Part shown: positions 50,396 through 61,975 of the stretch, piece after piece
Position numbering within the stretch: the first letter of the stretch is position 1
Layout of the letters: every line of letters starts with the position of its first letter
Assembly (NCBI GenBank): GCA_003991915.1
Contig: RQTK01000013.1
Location: forward strand, 430,457-494,456
Length of the DNA stretch: 64,000 nucleotides
Origin: Elysia chlorotica
Taxonomy: Eukaryota; Mollusca; Gastropoda; Plakobranchidae
Reading direction: 5' to 3'
Notes under the pieces: generated by a model
Database searches by the model: none
What the model was told of the DNA's origin: nothing
Seen by the model: the letters and a program-made list of their open reading frames with translations, nothing else
Made by a program: the position numbers and the translations under genes

Positions 50396-53300
50396 CAATA
50401 TTGGTTTGATATCTATTGTGAATAATGAATTTTTTTAAAGTCAATTATATTTTTGTTTCCATCCTTACCATCATCAGTGTGATTCAAGTGTGTATTCCAA
50501 GGTGCAATGGGAGGAGGGTTCATACCAGAATGGGCGTCTGAGATGTCGTTTCCATATCCAAAGAGACCTCAGTGAAAGTTGTGAACATCTTAAAGACATA
50601 AGGGGAGGGCCTGACCATCTCATATTTTTCAGAGGTTTTGCCTCTAAAGGTAAATTTAGTCAAGCAATGTATGTTTTTTTTGTAATTAATTGTTTCTTTG
50701 ACATGATCTTTTCTAAAGTTTAAGTCTTTGTATAAAAAATGTTACGACTGACAGAACAGGTAGATAAAGAATTTTTTTTTTTTTTTGAATTTCGGATCTC
50801 ATTTCAAATGTAAAATACAACGTTTATGGATGTAGAGTTTAGCATTTCCTATCTTGATCAGGCAGGAAATCAATATAAGTATGATTTCTCTGAAGACTAG
50901 TAAAAACATACATTGATTGCTATCTCTTTGGGGTTTTTTGTTGTTGTTTTTTTTTAAATATCATTGTTGTGTTAGTCGGAGTGTCAAATGAAATCACATT
51001 TCATTATCTATATGTTTTTATTTTACATTAAAACATTTGTTATTCTTTTTTTTTCTTCTTTTTTTGTTGTTGTCAAAAACAGCGATTAAGCAAGAAGGTT
51101 CTTATCATATTCATCTACTTTGTATAGGTCAAGTAGAGAGACATGGGCTGGGTGTGAATGAGTTTCCTCATGCCAGTGAGGATGAGGTGGATTTTGCCAG
51201 CCCTGGTGACCACAGCGGGAGAGCAAGCTATCCCCTTGCCAAAGCTCATGGTAGTTGATCAATTCATTTACTATTACAACATTTTTTTTCAGAATAAATT
51301 GCTCCTCTATAATTAGTTAATTTTAAAAATATGAGCGATTCAGTGTATGCTGTAAACAAAGACAAAAATTGGAAAATTGGATGATCTACTGGTGTACAAA
51401 AAGTTAACCCTAATAGTATATTGTTTTCCCACCTGAACGCAGGTACCTTTCTATCCCATGTGTCGTACAGAGGAACAAAAATAATGCATTCCAATCCGTA
51501 CATCTTAGAGTACATTTAAACCCCATGTTCTGTTGAGAGGAAATAATAATATATGCACATCGGCATGTTGGGGATATATTTCGCCCCCATTCACTTCAAA
51601 CATTGTTTCCACAGACTTCATGAATCAAACTTTCTTGATCTTTGTTGCCGATTTGTTCCCACTTTCTCAAGGAAGTGAAAGAAAATTTTCTTATATAATA
51701 ATATACGATTAGGAAGAATCAGTATTTTTACTTCTTTGAAGAGTAGAGGTCAAAGATGACCTCGGTTGTCAAAAATATATGTTTAGAAAATGGTCGATAG
51801 TCAGTATGGTATTTAGCCTTTTGCTGCCAGTAAGATGGAATCATTTTGGAGTTATGAATGACTGAGGAATACATAAAGTTTCAAAAATAAATTCCTACTG
51901 CAAGTTACGAAGTATAGTAAAAAAAAGAATAGCTGACTGCTGGGATCGAAAATTACCCCCAACGTACAATTAGGGTTAAATCCATATAAAATCACATGTA
52001 TCCAATTGTTTTATGCTTATTTATGAGTAATAAAAAATTGGTTGATGGGCTACGTGGCTCTCTACTTTACAGTGACAGTCTGAAATCGCTCATTAAATTT
52101 CTAATTTTTCCAAGATAAGTATGGTTGGTTTGCTGTCCACAGCACATGATATCATTATGCCTTATTATCTGATTACATGCAGATAAGTAACTCAAAGTAA
52201 TCTTTTGTTGTTTTTTTGTTTTTAATTTCTTCTTTTGATTCTACCTCATTTTTCCCCCTTGGAAAAAAAAAGCATCAAGATTTAGGTGTGACATTATTCA
52301 AATCAGAACAAAAAAAAATGTTAAAGAATCACTGAACAAAATAAGTGTCTCGTGCCCCTGCCATGCTGAATTAGTTTTACATATATTTTTATTCCAATTT
52401 GTTTTCACAAATATACTTTTCTGGGTTTTTTTATTGATGATTTTATCAACTGCTTTCTTTTGCTTAGTTTGTTTGCCCTATTTTCTTGTTTCTATGTTTT
52501 CTGACTTTGAAACCACAAATTTCTTTTTTCTTTTTTCGAAACTACTTATCAGGTTGCTTGATGATCATTGCCTGGGTTTTCTTTGCTTCTGTGGCGTTGA
52601 TTATGAGCAAGTATTACACAACCATGTGGCCCAATAAGCGTTCCTATAACCAACGCTACTGGTTCATCGTAAGTACAATTAGTGCATATCAGTATGTACA
52701 TGTGTCTATAAGCATGAAAGTTATGAAACAAATATTTGAGTCTTTTTTCTTATTTTGTTACAAAAAAATCCCCCAGTCTTTAGTCGTATGTATTCATGAC
52801 AAAGAGTCCCGTAAAGAATTCCTAGTAGTTCAGTTTCATCTGGATTTTACTCAAGTTTTTATAAGATACACTGGTAGCTACATTCTCAATGTCTTGCAAA
52901 AATCTTAAGAGCTTAAATAAGTATTCCAATAGTTTATTATGTATGTATCAGAAATGAACAGTGTATAACATCACTGTAGCCAATTTAGTAGTAGTTCATG
53001 ATCTTTGGCTAAAAATAAATAAAGACTTTAAATGAATGTAAAAAATAACACCTTATACTTTGTTCAAAATCCCTGCATCTAATGCTTTTTCCCTTACGAT
53101 ACCCATTTGTACAATAACAATTAGGCTCAGTCTGATGGTGACTTCTGTGCATAATGGTGATTGTTTTCTTTTCAGGTTCACTTTAACTGCATGGCCCTTA
53201 TGTTCATTTTCTCCATCATTGGGATCATCCTTATCTTCATCGAGGCTGGAGGCTATACTAAGGTAAGGATATGAATGAGAAACTTACCTTTAAAAGTTTG

Positions 53301-56300
53301 TATATGTTTGTTGGTAGTAGAGAGATCAGTATCAATAAAAAAAAAAGCATCCTGTAAGTCATTGTTCTTTTCCATACAAAGGAAAAAAATAAGAACTCGA
53401 AAAGCATTAACAAGAAGGCATTAAGGTAGGAATATAATAGTTAATTTGGATTCAGTGGAAATATCTTAGAAGTTTTTATGTTTTAAATCGTATTAGATTT
53501 TTCTTCTTTTTTTTGTGTGGTAAATTTTCAAGATTCATGATTTAATATTTAATACTATAAACATAATTATTATCCCTTAGAAACAAACAACTTAATACAT
53601 GTCTCCTTTTTCTGTTGTTTTCCTTTTGAAGGCCCCTCACCTGCCACTGAAGGCCCACCCTATCCTTGGCATCATCATCCTGATCTGCATTCTTATCATT
53701 GTAAGTTGAGGAGAACATATTTAATGATTTCCTGCTTCATTTCTTTTTGTGTGAATATTTACCTGTGATGAGTTAAAATCAAGCTGCATTACAGTTGTTT
53801 GCATCCATAAATTCATTTGTTTCATGTTCTCATAGTTAAAATATGGGGTGTAAAGATTCCTTATATATCTAAAAACGATATCTAGAGTGAGTGACAAGTG
53901 AAGTAGAAAGACTGAAATAGGCAGTTCAGTGAACTTTAAAAAAAATTGTGTTGATAAATGTGAATAGAGCAGAAAAATTAAAAATATAACTTTTCCTTGT
54001 GATACCACTTAGTTGGTTCTGAAACTGTACTTTTTATTGTTTTATGGGATTTTTTAGTTTTTAGAATAGCTTTATTTGCCGTCAATTCTGTGGTTTGTCC
54101 CAGTTGTTACTTAATGGTATGTGCTTTAAAGGAAAAGAGTTTAACATTTTTTTTTAATATATCAAAGATGTCACTGAAAAGGAGAAGACATTGCGCGTTG
54201 AAGGTAAAAATTTAGACACAGCATAATTTTTGCAGCATGATCTGATTTTTTCAGGTACCGGTACATGTATTACTTTACCAACCAATCTGCTTATTCATAC
54301 TTCCTCAACCTATGAATATCCTTTATCCTTAGCCCATCATGGCAGTCCTGCGACCAGCTGATGACAACAAATGCCGCCCTGTCTACAATTGGTTCTATTG
54401 GGTCTTTTGGACTATTGCCTATGTTCTTTCAAGTAAGACTAAGAGAAAAAAGATGGGCTCAATAATGATGTTTTAGTTCTTTGCTTACTTCACCCAGTAC
54501 TCTCTTTCTAGGACTTGAACAAGTTTGTTTTTAGGGTACGTTTAAAAATCATATATAAGCTATAAAAAAGAATCCCCAATGTTGGTTCTCTTTTATGTTC
54601 CTTAACTTTTTGTGAAGGTAAAGAGACACCATTGTTTCCTAATGAGACACTTAAACTTGCCTTCAAACCATTTTTACATTAGGAAAAGCCTAAAAAATGA
54701 CCTTCAGTTGTTTTTTTTGTGTTTGCAAGTTCCACAGATTTTCATTGGCATGGAATTTGGTAAGGTTGGTGTTCCATGGTGGGCAACCTGGATTCTTGTG
54801 ATTTGGGTCATCTTCCACATCGCTGTTGAGCTCACACTTGAGATTCACCAGTGTTGCACCCACAAGAAGAACAAAGGTGAGATTTTGATCTTAATATACA
54901 AATATATATACAAGAACTTGTCGCCAACAAATATCTCAAATAGCAAGCATTCACTAATAATATTAATGCTGGAAAAAAAAGTATTTAAAAGTGTATTTCA
55001 TGAACAGTTTCAATCAGTTAATCTTTTTTATTTGGCTTAAAAATTCAATGAATCTTTACCTAAATCCCAATCTTACTACTGACTTTCTTTTCCCCCACTT
55101 CCATTCAACCTCAAGCAGATTTTATCATTCACTGTTCTAAGGTGGTTACTAAGACATCAAGTTAGATTGTTTTTTGTTCCCTTAACAATAAGTTTGCTTT
55201 ACTGGCAATTTATAAATGTATTATCCATCATCTGTTCTTGTCACCCTTGAGCTGCAATTTGCCAAAAAAAAATGTTATTGCATATTTATACTTCCATCCT
55301 TTTTCCAGAACGGAGGCGGAAATGGGAACAGATGAAACGGGAATACCCTAAACAAACTCACCCTGAACCTGAGCCGGCTGTAAGTTGCTTTTTTTTTTTT
55401 AATGCTTATCCATACTTTTTTTTTTTATGATAAGACCTGGCAATTTTTATTATTTGCTTAATTTACCAGCTATGAAGAGTGGACCTTATACTTTTGAATG
55501 TCTTGTAAAAATGAAAATTTCTTGTAATTGACTAAAAAATTGATTATGATCGATAGGGTCCCGCCTTAATTTGCTAACCTATTGTCGAATTATTCCAGTA
55601 ATAAAGCTGTGTGAGATCATTTTTTGTTTTAGAATCCCATAGAATGGTCGAATGTTTTGAGGTGGAAACTGAAAAGTGAAGTTTGCGGTTATTAGAAAAA
55701 TACCATTTAGATTTATAAAACAGAAGAATTCACATTATATGGAAAAGGTATAGATAAACACAAATTTCTAATTATTTTTAATGTTACTATGTTACTACCA
55801 ATATCAAGATATTTGATGAATGTAGTAAGTCATGTACCATAAATGAAGCTCTAAACCATGAAGTATGTGTTTAGTCATGCACAGCATCTTGTCATTTTTT
55901 TTTAATATAGAGAAATATGATGTACAGCCTACGTCATGTACAACATGAAGGGGTTAAATTCTACCATCTACATCATCCAAAATCCAAGCCATATTATTTT
56001 AAAACTAGTAATTTAATATAGCAAAAATATAAAAGATTGTATATACATAATATAGAGTTCATAGGGATTCTGTATCAATTGTCACAAGTGTCATTTTTTT
56101 AATGAAAAATCATCTCAATGTTCAAAGGTAAAATATTGACATTGTAACATTTACATGTTGAATAAAATTCATGTAAAACAACATAAAATTATAGTTTAAG
56201 TTCCAATACCATTTTTTTTAATAAATGAAATGTTGGTCTCATTAGTCAATCATCCATAAACAGAGAGTTATTTCGCAGATCTCTGTTTATAGATTTTCGA

Positions 56301-56554
56301 CCAATCAAGACAGACCTAAGATTTTAATTATTTTTCTAGTTTGGGAGCTGATTTCTTTTCTTTTCAATAATTTTTTTTCCTTTTTTGTCATATTATTAAT
56401 TAAAAACACATATTTTCATAGTTTACAAATCAATGCCTTCTATCTGTATTTTGTTAAACAGGGACGTCGTTTCAAGCGTTTCCTGTTGTGCCTTCATGTC
56501 TGTTTCACGGCTCTGGTTGTTCTCATCATGGTGATCATCATTGCCGTCTCTTAG
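46327..56554 (+). CDS. FRRS1-like: Ferric-chelate reductase 1-like protein (Reeler-DOMON-cytochrome b561), 15 coding exons
   Basis: FRRS1/SDR2 proteins are membrane cytochromes thought to reduce ferric iron at the cell surface or in endomembranes before uptake. Exons read by eye: 46327-46546, 46839-47011, 47594-47682, 47964-48063, 49326-49529, 49916-50047, 50478-50649, 51083-51250, 52553-52668, 53176-53262, 53632-53700, 54333-54432, 54730-54876, 55309-55379, 56462-56554. Every intron is GT-AG, and the joined length of 1941 nt gives 646 residues plus TAG. Domain order is signal peptide (about 1-25), Reeler (about 35-185), DOMON (about 195-400), b561 core (about 415-585), basic loop and last helix (624-645). 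The total is slightly longer than the roughly 590-residue vertebrate protein. The first ATG has C at -3; the in-frame ATG at 46333 has A at -3 and G at +4 and may be the real start. The acceptor before exon 3 has a poor pyrimidine tract and is the weakest join. The heme-ligand position 532 is Tyr. Confidence 0.93.
49326..51250 (+). other. Exons 5-8 of the FRRS1-like gene: DOMON domain
   Basis: Exon 5 encodes a cysteine-rich start (CGESKGCYREPAGC) followed by CTYILTWNSDDSNYITFELGG and YVAVALSDD, the typical opening of a DOMON beta-sandwich. Exon 6 gives GDDTVFVCAHN, matching the 'D.D...C' region of these domains, and contains the sequon N300-K-S. Exon 7 continues with NGRLRCRFHI and HLIFFRGFA. 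Exon 8 is the linker into the membrane core and ends in LAKAH. DOMON domains of this class bind heme or sugar and, in FRRS1-type proteins, are the extracellular electron acceptor side. Confidence 0.85.
50362..50393. repeat. (AAT)n microsatellite in intron 6
   Basis: About ten AAT units within the intron at 50048-50477. Confidence 0.9.
51236..54876 (+). other. Exons 8-13 of the FRRS1-like gene: cytochrome b561 membrane core
   Basis: Five hydrophobic helices are visible: 420-440 (exon 9, CLMIIAWVFFASVAL), 459-482 (exon 10), 496-516 (exons 11-12), 529-550 (exons 12-13) and 558-579 (exon 13). Family heme-ligand histidines are present as H419 (KAHG), H460 (VHFNCM) and H496 (KAHPILG). At the fourth site the usual N..H...G motif reads N529-W-F-Y532-W-V-F-W536, so the histidine and the following glycine are both replaced. 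H573 (IFHIAVE) and H583 lie at the cytosolic end of the fifth helix. Topology follows from the extracellular N-terminus. Confidence 0.87.
55309..56554 (+). other. Exons 14-15 of the FRRS1-like gene: basic cytosolic segment and C-terminal helix
   Basis: Exon 14 encodes a highly charged stretch (ERRRKWEQMKREYPK) followed by a Pro/Glu-rich turn (HPEPEPA). Exon 15 begins GRRFKRF and then a hydrophobic run from L624 to V645, with a serine and the TAG stop directly after it. The predicted topology is therefore a cytosolic loop of about 40 residues and a last helix that ends at the membrane face with no tail. The intron between them is 1082 bp. Confidence 0.85.
56256..56290. repeat. Short perfect hairpin in intron 14
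   Basis: ATAAACAGAGA and TCTCTGTTTAT are perfect 11-bp inverted arms around a 13-nt loop. Function unknown. Confidence 0.65.
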
Positions 56555-58010
56555 ACAGATAGGTCAAGAATAACAAGTCTAGGGAGAATCTACAAATCAA
56601 GCATTTAGAAAATTAGGTTAATTTGTGCACTAAAAATGTGTTGCATGCAATCTGATCAACCTTAAAAAAGGGTGAGCACTGAAATTTCATTTAATTGCTT
56701 TGCTGAAAAAAAGTATTTGAAGGAAGTCAATGCATCTAGAACTTTCTTGTGCAAATTTCACAACAGTGCTCTTGCTGTATACATTTGCTGTTACGCTTTG
56801 GTTTTTATGAAAACCTGAAGCTTACTTGCCTTTAAGAACTTCATTTTTACTTTGCATTGCACATTTTTTAGGCGAGTCTGTAATATTATTATATATCCTT
56901 AGGGAAAAAATCAGTTTAGTTTAATCAAATCCAAAGAATAAAAAATCATTGATTTTTCATACAGAATAAAATTTACTGTTATAGGCCTTCAGTTATAATT
57001 TTTACAAGCCGAGGAATTGACTTCTTACATTATTTGCGATCTAATGAAAATTTTTTTAAACTACTTCCTAATTCCTTCAGGAATTAATAGTAATAATGCA
57101 AGAGAATTTTGACTAAGAAATAGTTGAGCAAATTGTTTGGCTCTAACTTTTAAATATTTGTTTCTAATTTACTTAGAAATTTTATTTATCAAGCCCTTGT
57201 TTATGGTTGTGGAAGTTTATATCTGACAGTGTAAAACAATTTTTAAATTATGAAAAGTGTTTATTATCAACGTAGTGTTATTTCTAAATGCATAGCACAT
57301 TTTGAAGTTTTTGAAGCCTGGTTGTTTAGTGAAAATTGAGAGGAAAAAAATTGGACAGTTTCAGAATGACTAAGTAATATGCCGCTACAATTTTTATAAA
57401 TACCAGATACAATTTTTTTGTTTGTAATGCTGTCATAAAAAACCACCAATAGCAAGATCACTAGAAACTAGTCCCAATTAGTTATATGCATTTCGAAAAA
57501 TCTTGTAATCTTGATTTTGAAATTTGATAAGACATGAGCACTATTCAAAATGTTTAGCCTATGTTCAAGACAACTTTTTTTTTTTAACTTAGGATTGATG
57601 TCTCATTAATTTCAGTGTGCTTTAAAGTGTAATAAATATTCCATGCTTCTAAGTTCATTTATACTTTATTTATAATTAAATTTATATTTTGTATAAATAT
57701 ATTATATGTAGAGAACGGTGTGACGGGATTTTACGATCTGGTATTGATCTGAAAATGTAGAACCTAATATACATGCATGACTTCTTTCTATGAGGTGGTA
57801 TAACTTCAACTCAGGAATGGAATTTCTCTTTTATAGGTTCTGAAATCATGGTCAATATTTTTTTTCTGTATCATGGGTTGTGAGAATCAAGATGTGAGTT
57901 ACTCAAAGTATGTGATAATTACCAAAATCTGTTGATTTTGTGTCACTGGCAATTTGGCATCTACTGTTATGTGGCCTTTCTGTTTTTTCTAGATGAGCAA
58001 TAAATGTTTT
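56555..58010 (+). promoter_or_regulatory. 3' UTR of the FRRS1-like gene with candidate polyadenylation signals
   Basis: The DNA after the TAG stop is AT-rich and non-coding. Canonical AATAAA hexamers occur at 56937-56942, 56965-56970, 57631-57636 and 57999-58004, all on the coding strand. The first pair would give a 3' UTR of about 0.4 kb and the last about 1.45 kb. Which one is used cannot be told from sequence alone, and alternative polyadenylation is plausible. Confidence 0.45.
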
Positions 58011-58639
58011 AAAACATTGTATACACGATTATTAAAGTAAGATTATCCTTTAACAAAAGGAATTCCTTAACAATATAACTGACAGTAGCATATACCAAAT
58101 TTCTGCTTCACTCTTTTATTTAAAACATTTATATTTTCTATGTTTCACTGGTGCTAATTTTTTATGAGAGATATTTATGGTTCTCTGCTTCTTATTGTAA
58201 AATTTGTCTACTCTATGTGTATATAATGTTTTTAATTTCATTGAATTGGTCAAGCCTTTCCTCCCCTACCTTAGAGAATTATGGCAAGGGCTGCAAAGCA
58301 ATTTTTTTTCCTTTTAAGTAATTACTCAAAATGTATAAACAACTTCGTATGCATGAAAATGACTGTCTCCTCTTTCAAAGTTGTGAATTCTTTTACAGTA
58401 ACAAAGTATAAGCACAAGAATAAACTATGTAAAATGTGTGATCTTAATGCAGTACACCTTGGATTAATGCAAACTGGGAATCAAAGAATATCCCACAATC
58501 AACAAACCCCGATTTTTCTTCTTCGTCATAAGTAAACTAGCTTTCATCCAAAGAACTAATTTCATATTCCTTCTTGGATCCAAAGAACTCTTAAAGTTAA
58601 ACTATAAAAGATCTGCAGGCCAGCTTTCAAAGGACGAAA
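58011..58639. other. Non-coding stretch after the gene
   Basis: An open frame at 58281-58535 has no domain and no splice context. I see no gene. Confidence 0.45.
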
Positions 58640-58945
58640 GTTCCATAACTGACATCATAAAGTATACAAGGGAAGGGTTGGCCAAAGAGTTAGAAATTAT
58701 GAGCAAAAAATGGAGAGCAAAGAGTTTAGATCAAAGAGACATAACTGCCAGAATAAAAATGTGGGTGTTCGTGTATGGGAAGGAGGAGGCAGAGGGAAAC
58801 CTGTAGGAAGTGGGTGGGCGAGGGGAGGGGGGTTGTGATTGACTCAATACACTCTTGGCACCACATATGTACCATCAATATAGATGGATGCGCTGTAGTG
58901 GCAATACTGAGCTGCATATGGCTTCAGCGAACTATTTAAAAAAAA
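58640..58945 (+). repeat. Diverged interspersed repeat, copy 1
   Basis: It shares ordered blocks with 61626-61975: GGAAGGGTTGGCCAAAGA, ATGAGCA, TGTGATTGACTCAA against TATGATTAGCTCAA, TAGATGGATGCGCTG against TAGATGGAGGCACTG, and ATATGGCTTCAGCG against ATATAGCTTCAACG. No promoter boxes or coding sequence were identified. Confidence 0.6.
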
Positions 58946-60483
58946 TGGTCTATTTTTTTTAGCCTGAAGCGTACTGTAAACATGAAAATAAATCAAAATC
59001 CAATGTGAAGTTCTAACTTCAGAATTCAAATAAATAATATTGATCATTAAAATTATTTTTTATTACCCTGAAATATTTTCCTGAAGGAAGGGTTACCTTT
59101 ACTGCTGATGAAATCTAAGCATTATGTTATAATCTTAAATTACATTTTAATGAATATTGAATCTCACGGTAATGAATCTGATGTGCCTTAACTCTGATAT
59201 GTATAATTGTTGTAATGAGCTTAGTTCAAATTTTAATGTAAGTCTTTCTGGTCTGTCAAACAAAAGCCTTGTAAAATCCATATTTGATATCCTTTTAGAA
59301 AGAATTTTTTTTAATGAAATAGAATGATCCGGATATTTTTACACTAGCACTAGCAATTTTTATACCTTATTATTTTATATCTCACAAAGTTTATACATTT
59401 AATATTGACATGAAAGTGTGCCAGCATGGATCTTATTATACAAATATATACTGTAAACGCTTCCATTGTCTATTCTTTAGTTGAAAATAAACCACTCTTC
59501 ATTTCATTTTTCTGTTTCTCTTTATTTCTAGATTCAGTGAATTTGAAAGGTCTTATATCAAGTGATAATTATAGCCTTGCAACACTGAACCAGGCTAATA
59601 ATTATACTTCATGAATTTCTTGCGTCAGTGATACCAACTGGATTATTTTTTTTTTACTGAACTTTTTTGCGTACTGGTACAACGGTGTACCTACCAGATT
59701 AAGAATCTTAAAACACACTCCAAATTAATATCAGTAGTAAATTAAAGCAAAATAAAAACGATGTATTTCCCAATCAAATCAAATTTATTAAGTCTATTTG
59801 TATGCTTAATTCTAATTGTATTAGGAGAATTTATACATTGGACATGATCAATAAATTCCATCATGGATCGCACTTTATTTCTAGATTCTAATCAATAACT
59901 CATGAAAGTCTAGAATCGGGTAGAAACAAGATTTACATATAGTTCTAGAAATAAGATCTGCACGAAGTCCTTAGATCTTAATACTCCTACTGCCTTATTT
60001 TAGACCTTGCCCATGTATGTGCAGTGCACTTTAGTTTAAATCACACAAAATTAATCCAATTGAAGTCTTGGATCAAGATTAGTTTTCACATAAGCTTAAT
60101 AGTGATATTCTGAACTCAAATCGAATGGTCGGATGTTGGTACTTTGTTAATTAATAACGCATGCTCAGCGTTGTTCATACTTTTTCCAGTTTGATTATTA
60201 CGTTAAATTGCTTTTCTCGTTTCAAAGCATGGCTGCACTAAGACTGACAGAGACTTTGACGGACCTTCAAAGAACGCAGACCAGTGATTTTTTGTTAAGG
60301 AGCATTGACAGACTTTTTTTTTTTTTTTACGCAATTCTGTAAATTTACAGAAAATTGGTAGCACTGTTGTGTGAGTAGAAGCATACCACCAGTTTTTCAC
60401 AGGTTCACCCTGTTTCAACTGTGCCTTACGTTTATCACTGACACTCTTTAAAAGAGTAAATGAATTATTATTGATTGGTTGTA

Positions 60484-60575
60484 CAGTGGTCTCCGCCTAA
60501 GAACCCAACCCTCGGGAGACAAGAAAAGTGGGTTCTTAGAAAATGGGTGTTCTAACGGGAGGTGAAGAAAATGAT
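60484..60575 (+). mobile_element. Possible pogo/Tigger-like DNA transposon end fragment
   Basis: TACAGTGGTCTCCGCCTAAG has the TA + CAGTGG(T)CTCCG.. form of pogo-class terminal repeats, followed by GGGTTCTTAGAAAATGGGTG, which resembles internal repeats of such ends. I could not find the matching inverted end in the window, so this may be a solitary fragment or a resemblance. Confidence 0.3.
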
Positions 60576-61625
60576 GCATATTTGCAATGTACCTTCTTAA
60601 AGTAGCCTAAGGTAATAAAATGATTTTAATGAAGGATTCAATTAGAATTGTACATGTAATGTACACCCATTATGCCTTAGCTGCAAATAACATTGAGCAC
60701 GGAAATCAAATTGATTATACATTTGCTGACCAACTATTTGGGTGTAATGTTGAAGTGTCCCATAGTACTACTAGATTTTCATCAATCAGTGCCTGATGAT
60801 TCGCAGTGACTTATTTCTCCAGGTAGGACAAAAAAATGCGAACACTGCTTGTTAATATATATGTCTAATTCTCTTTAAGGGCTACTAATTGATTTCAGAA
60901 CACCCAAAAATACTTGAATACTAACAATTCGTGACTGGCCAATTTTACAAGCACACCTAGATAAATCTTGAAAAGCTTAATATCTAGATTTAAGTAGTTT
61001 TACAGTTCTTTATTTCTGCCTGTTAAGTGTGAATTGATCTTGGAGGCAGCAAATGGTTGACGCAGTATTCATAGGGTGATCCAATTTTTGCAGCTTAACA
61101 TGAATCGAGATTGACATATTTAATTTTACTTTGTTAAAAAGTCAAATTACATATAGTTGTCAAATTTGACTTGATACCTAAAGAGGCATTCCTATCAGTT
61201 GTTCGAAATTTTTATAGTGTAAAGGAGAGGGTTAAGATGGCAAAATGTGTGAGAATGAGGAAATAATACTTGCCCTCATTCAGTTTGTGTATTGGTTATT
61301 CACATTAACACCTAACACCAGTAAACAAATACACACAATTTGAAATATAAATATTCAATTGTAATCAAATTGACATAATTATAGTACAAATCGAATGCAA
61401 CAAACTTGGAACTCAGAAACACTCTACAATAAATTAAACTAACAGAAAAAATCTCCACTTTTCCTTCTTTCTTTATAAACTATCTTTTATCCAAAAATAA
61501 TCTCATACCCGCCCTCACAAAGTTGCTACATGTATTTATTTAGACACTAGTTGAAATCAAATCAAAAAAATTATTTCTTTGTCAAAGAATTATAGTTCTA
61601 CAAGCCATATATGAAAAGAAACATC

Positions 61626-61975
61626 TTTTACTAAGTGTACAGTGGAAGGGGTGGGCCAAAGATTAAAAAGTGATGAGCAGCGAGGAGAGAAGGCAGCCAA
61701 CAAATAACCAACCAGCATGATAGGACTTGGAGATCATTGCTATACCTTCGAAGCTGGGATGTATGTGTGGTTAGGAGAGGGAATCACAGGGAAAGTTGCA
61801 CAGTGTACCATGTATAGTTATGTAGATACACTGGTGGGCGTATGATTAGCTCAACAGCATACAGGTACATGAAACATAACTATGTAGATGGAGGCACTGG
61901 ATTGGCAATAGGTGTCATATAGCTTCAACGCACCTTGGACTCAATAAACCATTTAAATACAGTAGCTAATAAGTA
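61626..61975 (+). repeat. Diverged interspersed repeat, copy 2
   Basis: Partner of 58640-58945, with the block order described there and large indels between blocks. It starts near GTGTACAGTGGAAGGGG and ends near AACCATTTAAATAC. Confidence 0.6.

Noticed and set aside
52486..52908. 140-codon plus-strand open frame
   Set aside because: It contains exon 9 (52553-52668) in frame plus intron sequence on both sides, so it is not a separate gene.
54612..55040. 142-codon plus-strand open frame
   Set aside because: It is exon 13 of the FRRS1-like gene (54730-54876) read through into both flanking introns. GT-AG boundaries and domain continuity favour the spliced model.
60203..60418. 71-codon minus-strand open frame
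   Set aside because: Includes a poly-Lys run from an A/T homopolymer and has no recognisable motif.
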